Origin: Siphonodentalium dalli
Taxonomy: Eukaryota > Mollusca > Scaphopoda > Gadilida > Siphonodentaliidae
Length of the DNA stretch: 64,000 nucleotides
Assembly (NCBI GenBank): GCA_032622095.1
Contig: CP136068.1
Location: forward strand, 7,295,314 to 7,359,313
Direction: 5' to 3'
Shown here: positions 60,401 through 64,000 of the stretch, piece after piece
How the letters are laid out: every line of letters starts with the position of its first letter
How positions within the stretch are numbered: the first letter of the stretch is position 1
The notes under the pieces: generated by a model
Told to the model about the DNA's origin: nothing
What the model saw: the letters and a program-made list of their open reading frames with translations, nothing else
Databases searched by the model: none
Program-made: the position numbers and the translations under genes

Positions 60401-61490
60401 AGAAAACCATAATCAGAAATGGTAACGCCCTCAAGATCATATTATTAGCCACAACTACGGCTTATTACTGCAGGTTTCTCATTCACCACACCAGAAAGCT
60501 TCTAAATGCGGATAAAAAATCGGAGGTATTGTGTTCTCGCCAAGAGTGCATGGTCCAGCCATTGTTCTTACCTAAACATCGAGACAAATTAACGCGGTCA
60601 TAATTATTACATACTACAAATATAAGACATCCAGCGGATACACACCTCACGCAAACCCGAAATGCGAGAAATCCCATCGCTATAGCCTAATTTGACACGG
60701 CCAGATTAGCTTTCCTACAATATCCATAAATAAGATCATATTATATACCCATGATTTTAATTATAGAATGTAAAATATATTGGTTTCGCGAATGACCAAC
60801 TCAGAATTCCGTTAAAATAACAATAACAACCAGCACCTAATTAACGAACCGGCGGTCGACTCGGCCGTCTCCGACCACAACCATCAGTGGGCTGCAGAAC
60901 GAAAAATATCTATACAAGTTGAAATATAAGACTTGCAAATTATCTTTTTAATTTCTTTTATTGGTACTTGACATAGCTTGTCACAAACAAAAAATCAACA
61001 TTATTGACATAATAATGCAAAGGACAATAAGCGAAATTGAAAATCCCAACTACACCTTTTACCGGTGACCGGACTCCTGGTCGCGCAGTTCGACTTTTAA
61101 AAAATAAACCGGAAAAAACAATTTTCTATTTATAAAAGTCCCATCGCCCCACATGTTTCTAATATTTTGCCTACAGCATACACGCGGGCGTGCTAATAAT
61201 CATTTCATCACTACAATCATCATCGTATCAACGACATCGCCATCGTCATCGTCATCATCACATTATTGCATGTATTGGTCATCGGTGGTGATGGCAAATT
61301 TACCCCAATGCGGATTCCAATATATTATGTATATAATAGCGATGTCAATTATGGATACTAAGTTGGTATTTCCCTTAATTTGGATTTTAGAATAGTGCAC
61401 GAGGCCTATAAGCATATGCATACTGATGGCAATTTTGGATGTTGATTTATGATTTTCCACAATGTAGATTCGAACACATTATATGTGTGT
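60401..61490. other. Intron 13 end, nothing recognised
   Basis: Apart from the short cat-rich run there is no repeat, and the small ORFs lack features. Confidence 0.45.
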
Positions 61491-61498
61491 ATTTACAG

Positions 61499-61611
61499 GT
61501 CTGTCTCGTTCGTGCTCGCCACGGCCTCGTTTGCATTTGTACTGCTGACAGTGCTGTATGTCATCATCGACGTGTTCCATATATGGACAGGCGCCCCCTT
61601 TGTTTATCCGG
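61499..61611 (+). CDS. HGSNAT: HGSNAT exon 14 (membrane segment 9)
   Basis: Residues 471-507. SVSFVLATASFAFVLLTVLY aligns with human [20 protein letters not shown], and HIWTGAPFVYP with GLWTGTPFFYP. Acceptor tgtatttacag and donor gtgagt (61612) are good. One-base split codons occur at both ends (Trp 470 and Gly 508). Confidence 0.97.
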
Positions 61612-61894
61612 GTGAGTAAGCGGTAGACTTTACATCCAAAACTCACATCAGTTCGACTATACAGTATTTTTTTTAAAGTGATAAATTTCGGTAATAGAAC
61701 ATCAAAAACATTATTTCCACATGACCATATTGTTGCCGACATATCACTCTTTACGATACATATAGCATTTTGAATAGATCTGTATGATAAAGCAGTGGAT
61801 AAAGTCGATACAAATTGACAAAAATATCCCGCCACTGGATCTGACCGTAAATTGCACTATATATTGGTAAGGCAGACTCATACTTCGATGTTAA

Positions 61895-62350
61895 CCCTTT
61901 ACCCAACAAAACGGACAAAAACGCCCAAATAAAGCTTCAACAGCCTAAAATATCTTCGGTCTGTCTCAAAAACACCATACAAATATAGATATCATTGGAA
62001 CCGGTTCATTGACCACATTGTGATGGTTACAGTTATGCCCTGTGCCAATGCATGCTCTTATATATGCGAGTCGACCATAGGTCGCCTCGCATATATAAGA
62101 GAATGCATTGGCCTAAAAAATTCTTTTTTTAACACTTTTTACCATTTTTTCTTACATTCTTTAACAATTTTATAATTTTTTCTTACATTTTTTAACAATT
62201 TTTAGAATATTTTTCTACATTCTTTGACAATTTTATCATTTATAATATATGTTATGCCAATGCATTCTCTTATATATGCGAGGCGACCTATGGTCGACTC
62301 GCATATATAAGAGAATGCATTGGCACAGGGCCGTTATGTTGGGTAAAGGG
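61895..62350. mobile_element. piggyBac-like MITE, third copy, TTAA flanks
   Basis: CCCTTTACCCAACA and its inverse at the ends, TTAA at 61891-61894 and 62351-62354. Same orientation and order as 12182-12572: 'aagcttcaacagcctaaaat', then the first hairpin, T-rich filler, and the second hairpin. It is 456 bases because the filler is longer. Confidence 0.87.
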
Positions 62351-62643
62351 TTAAGGGGTTTCTGCGCCTGAGCTAAGTCAGGAGGTGAAAGTTTAGATGG
62401 ACCGACACAGAAAATTACTTAATTGAAGGAATCTATACTAGACCACATCAAGCATAATGCATTTTATCACATAATTTGGCCATAAAAGCAGTTTCATAAT
62501 TATCGGTAATAGACACGTTTAATATCAGCGCGTGCGATGACGTCACGGCGTTCTTCAGATAACTTGCGATCGCTGTAGTTTATGATTGTTGTTTTCGATG
62601 AATATTTCGCGTTGCTTCGGGTTTATTTGATCATGTGATAAAA

Positions 62644-62795
62644 GGTATCTCACACTCGTCCTATTTTATACGTAATTTATCAACCTCGTCCTCTAAATTC
62701 TATTTGAGCCTCGGTAAACCTCGGCTCAAATCGAATTTAGTGAACTCGGTTGATAAATTCCGTATAAAATAGGAACTCATGTGAGATCCTCTATC
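62644..62795. repeat. Imperfect palindrome, about 150 bp
   Basis: ggtatctcacactcgtccta is inverted as ataggaactcatgtgagatc. The symmetry continues to the centre (atttgagcctcgg / cctcggctcaaat). Confidence 0.8.
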
Positions 62796-63189
62796 TCTTA
62801 TATATGCGAGGCGACTAGACCACATCAAGCGTAATCTTGAGATTCTTGAAGCAGTCAGTATTTGACTCAATACAATTAACATTCCATCCTTTTACTAGTT
62901 CAGATCATGTACTTTTTATAGCAGTTATTCATTTCCACTAAATTTGTATACTTAATGGGAACGCTTTTCCCAAAATTTTCCTTTTAAAACTATGATTAAT
63001 GTTATATTTTTGACATTTTATTGATATATCATATGTTTGATGTGGTCTTCAAATAGCATAGATTCCTCCATGTGGTATACTGGATTAACAATTAAGTACT
63101 GTTTTGTTTAGATCCATCTAAACTGTCGACATCTTGACATATAGCTCAGGCATGGGAACCCTTTAAATGTACTCCATCCGATCCGCATA

Positions 63190-63520
63190 AAATCAGACTC
63201 CAATAACAACAACAACAACAACATTTTTTAGAAATGCCGCTTCAGTTATCAGAATCGATTAATTGCCCAAAAATAATGCTAACCACTGTCAACTATAGAA
63301 TAAAATTGCACAAAACGTGTTATTTTATTATAACAGAAAGCCTCTTGATTTTAGAGTTATCCATCTTCATCCGCAATTTGGTCCGAGACCATCGGCTCGT
63401 CGACTGTTTACTGGACCACTAATAATTATCCATGGTGAAAAATAATAGATTTCAAAAATCGATATATAATAACTCTAAGCTTTGATAGGTGGTTTCCTCG
63501 ACTCGAATCCAAATAAATAT
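63190..63520. repeat. Third copy of the 8.5/56.4-kb dispersed repeat
   Basis: aaatgccgcttcagttatca, aaaattgcacaaaacgtgtt and 'gttatccatcttcatccgcaa' follow the order of the 56.4-kb copy. The middle 'ggccggattgtc' part is missing. Confidence 0.65.
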
Positions 63521-63575
63521 TAATTGAGGGACCCGTAATAGGATTATGCATCTTTAAACCAGTCATTATACATAC

Positions 63576-63742
63576 AGCAATGCTCTAATTAATCGACTCC
63601 TTTAACCACAGCAGAATTATGGGTAACTTTTCAGGATTTAGTCGGAAATATGGCTTGTTGCCATTCATCGGAAAGCTCTCACCTGAAAAGTTACCCATAA
63701 TTCTGCTGTGGTTAAAGCAGTCGATTAATTATGGCATTACTG
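63576..63742. mobile_element. Tc1/mariner-type MITE with TA flanks
   Basis: CAGCAATGCTCTAATTAATC at the left and, inverted, CAGTAATGCCATAATTAATC at the right. Arms run about 60 bases inward to gggtaacttttcagg. TA flanks both sides (63574-63575 and 63743-63744). 167 bp, no coding capacity. CAGT-type ends with TA duplication fit the Tc1/mariner supergroup. Confidence 0.8.
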
Positions 63743-63835
63743 TATTCCACTAGTTGGTTTGCGTCAAAGGAAACTTGTACTGTGATGGCATGCATACCTC
63801 TTGTTTCTCTAATATATAATCTCTTGATATTATAG

Positions 63836-64000
63836 GAATGAATTCGATAGTGGTGTACCTGTGCCATGAAGTGTTTTACCGTTTCTTCCCGGTGAATTGG
63901 TACGTCGAGCCTGTCCACTGGAAGCTCCTGCTACAAGACACGTGGGCCACCGCCATCTTCATTACTCTTGGATTCGTACTCCACCAGAAAGGCATCTTCA
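63836..64000 (+). CDS. HGSNAT: HGSNAT exon 15 (last membrane segments, cut by window end)
   Basis: Residues 509-562. MNSIVVYLCHEVFYRFFPVN aligns with human [39 protein letters not shown] then matches the last human helix, which ends KKIFWKI. Acceptor tgatattatag ends at 63835. The window stops one base into a codon, and human length predicts only a few more residues and the stop. A TA-flanked palindromic MITE (63576-63742) lies within 95 bases of this acceptor. Confidence 0.96.

Noticed and set aside
60068-60412. His-rich and Asp-rich ORFs
   Set aside because: Translation of (CAT)n simple sequence.

Overview
The window is animal nuclear DNA: AT-rich, intron-dense and full of repeats. It holds no operons, rRNA or tRNA genes that I can recognise. 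The style of the dispersed repeats (cgtccgtccg runs next to 'gagttatggccc', and 'gaggtcacc' blocks) suggests a marine invertebrate, probably a mollusc. That is an impression from repeat style, not a proof.

One protein gene can be supported. It is a + strand orthologue of heparan-alpha-glucosaminide N-acetyltransferase (HGSNAT), the lysosomal membrane enzyme that acetylates the terminal glucosamine of heparan sulfate. I could place 15 exons, 11835-11962 through 63836-64000. All junctions are GT/AG and the reading phase is continuous, giving 562 codons. The 5' end (signal peptide and first luminal residues) was not found. The last few codons and the stop lie beyond base 64000. Introns make up over 96% of the visible locus.

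Layout. 1-11.8 kb: no confident gene, but several palindromic elements (714-1747, 3804-4012, about 7.85-8.2 kb, 9.6-9.8 kb) and a 31-bp tandem array at 10.24-10.94 kb. 11.8-27.5 kb: exon 1 followed by a 15.5-kb intron. This intron holds a piggyBac-like MITE, a large inverted repeat (12.8-15.8 kb) and a 43-bp minisatellite that two TA-duplicating elements have cut into three pieces. 27.5-42.8 kb: exons 2-5 with a 20-bp array, CT and TA microsatellites, fold-back elements and a 430-bp tandem duplication. 42.8-64 kb: exons 6-15, with many small palindromic MITEs in the introns.

The most unusual observation concerns 5' splice sites. The exon/intron junctions of exons 6, 9 and 11 have each been copied in tandem into the downstream intron, with unit lengths of 31, 41 and 72 bp. 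Exon 6 is followed by about 36 donor-like copies. Reading past the true donor meets an in-frame stop almost at once at all three places, so use of a decoy donor would truncate the enzyme. The second main observation is that the two large non-autonomous elements inserted at the same TA of the 43-bp repeat unit.
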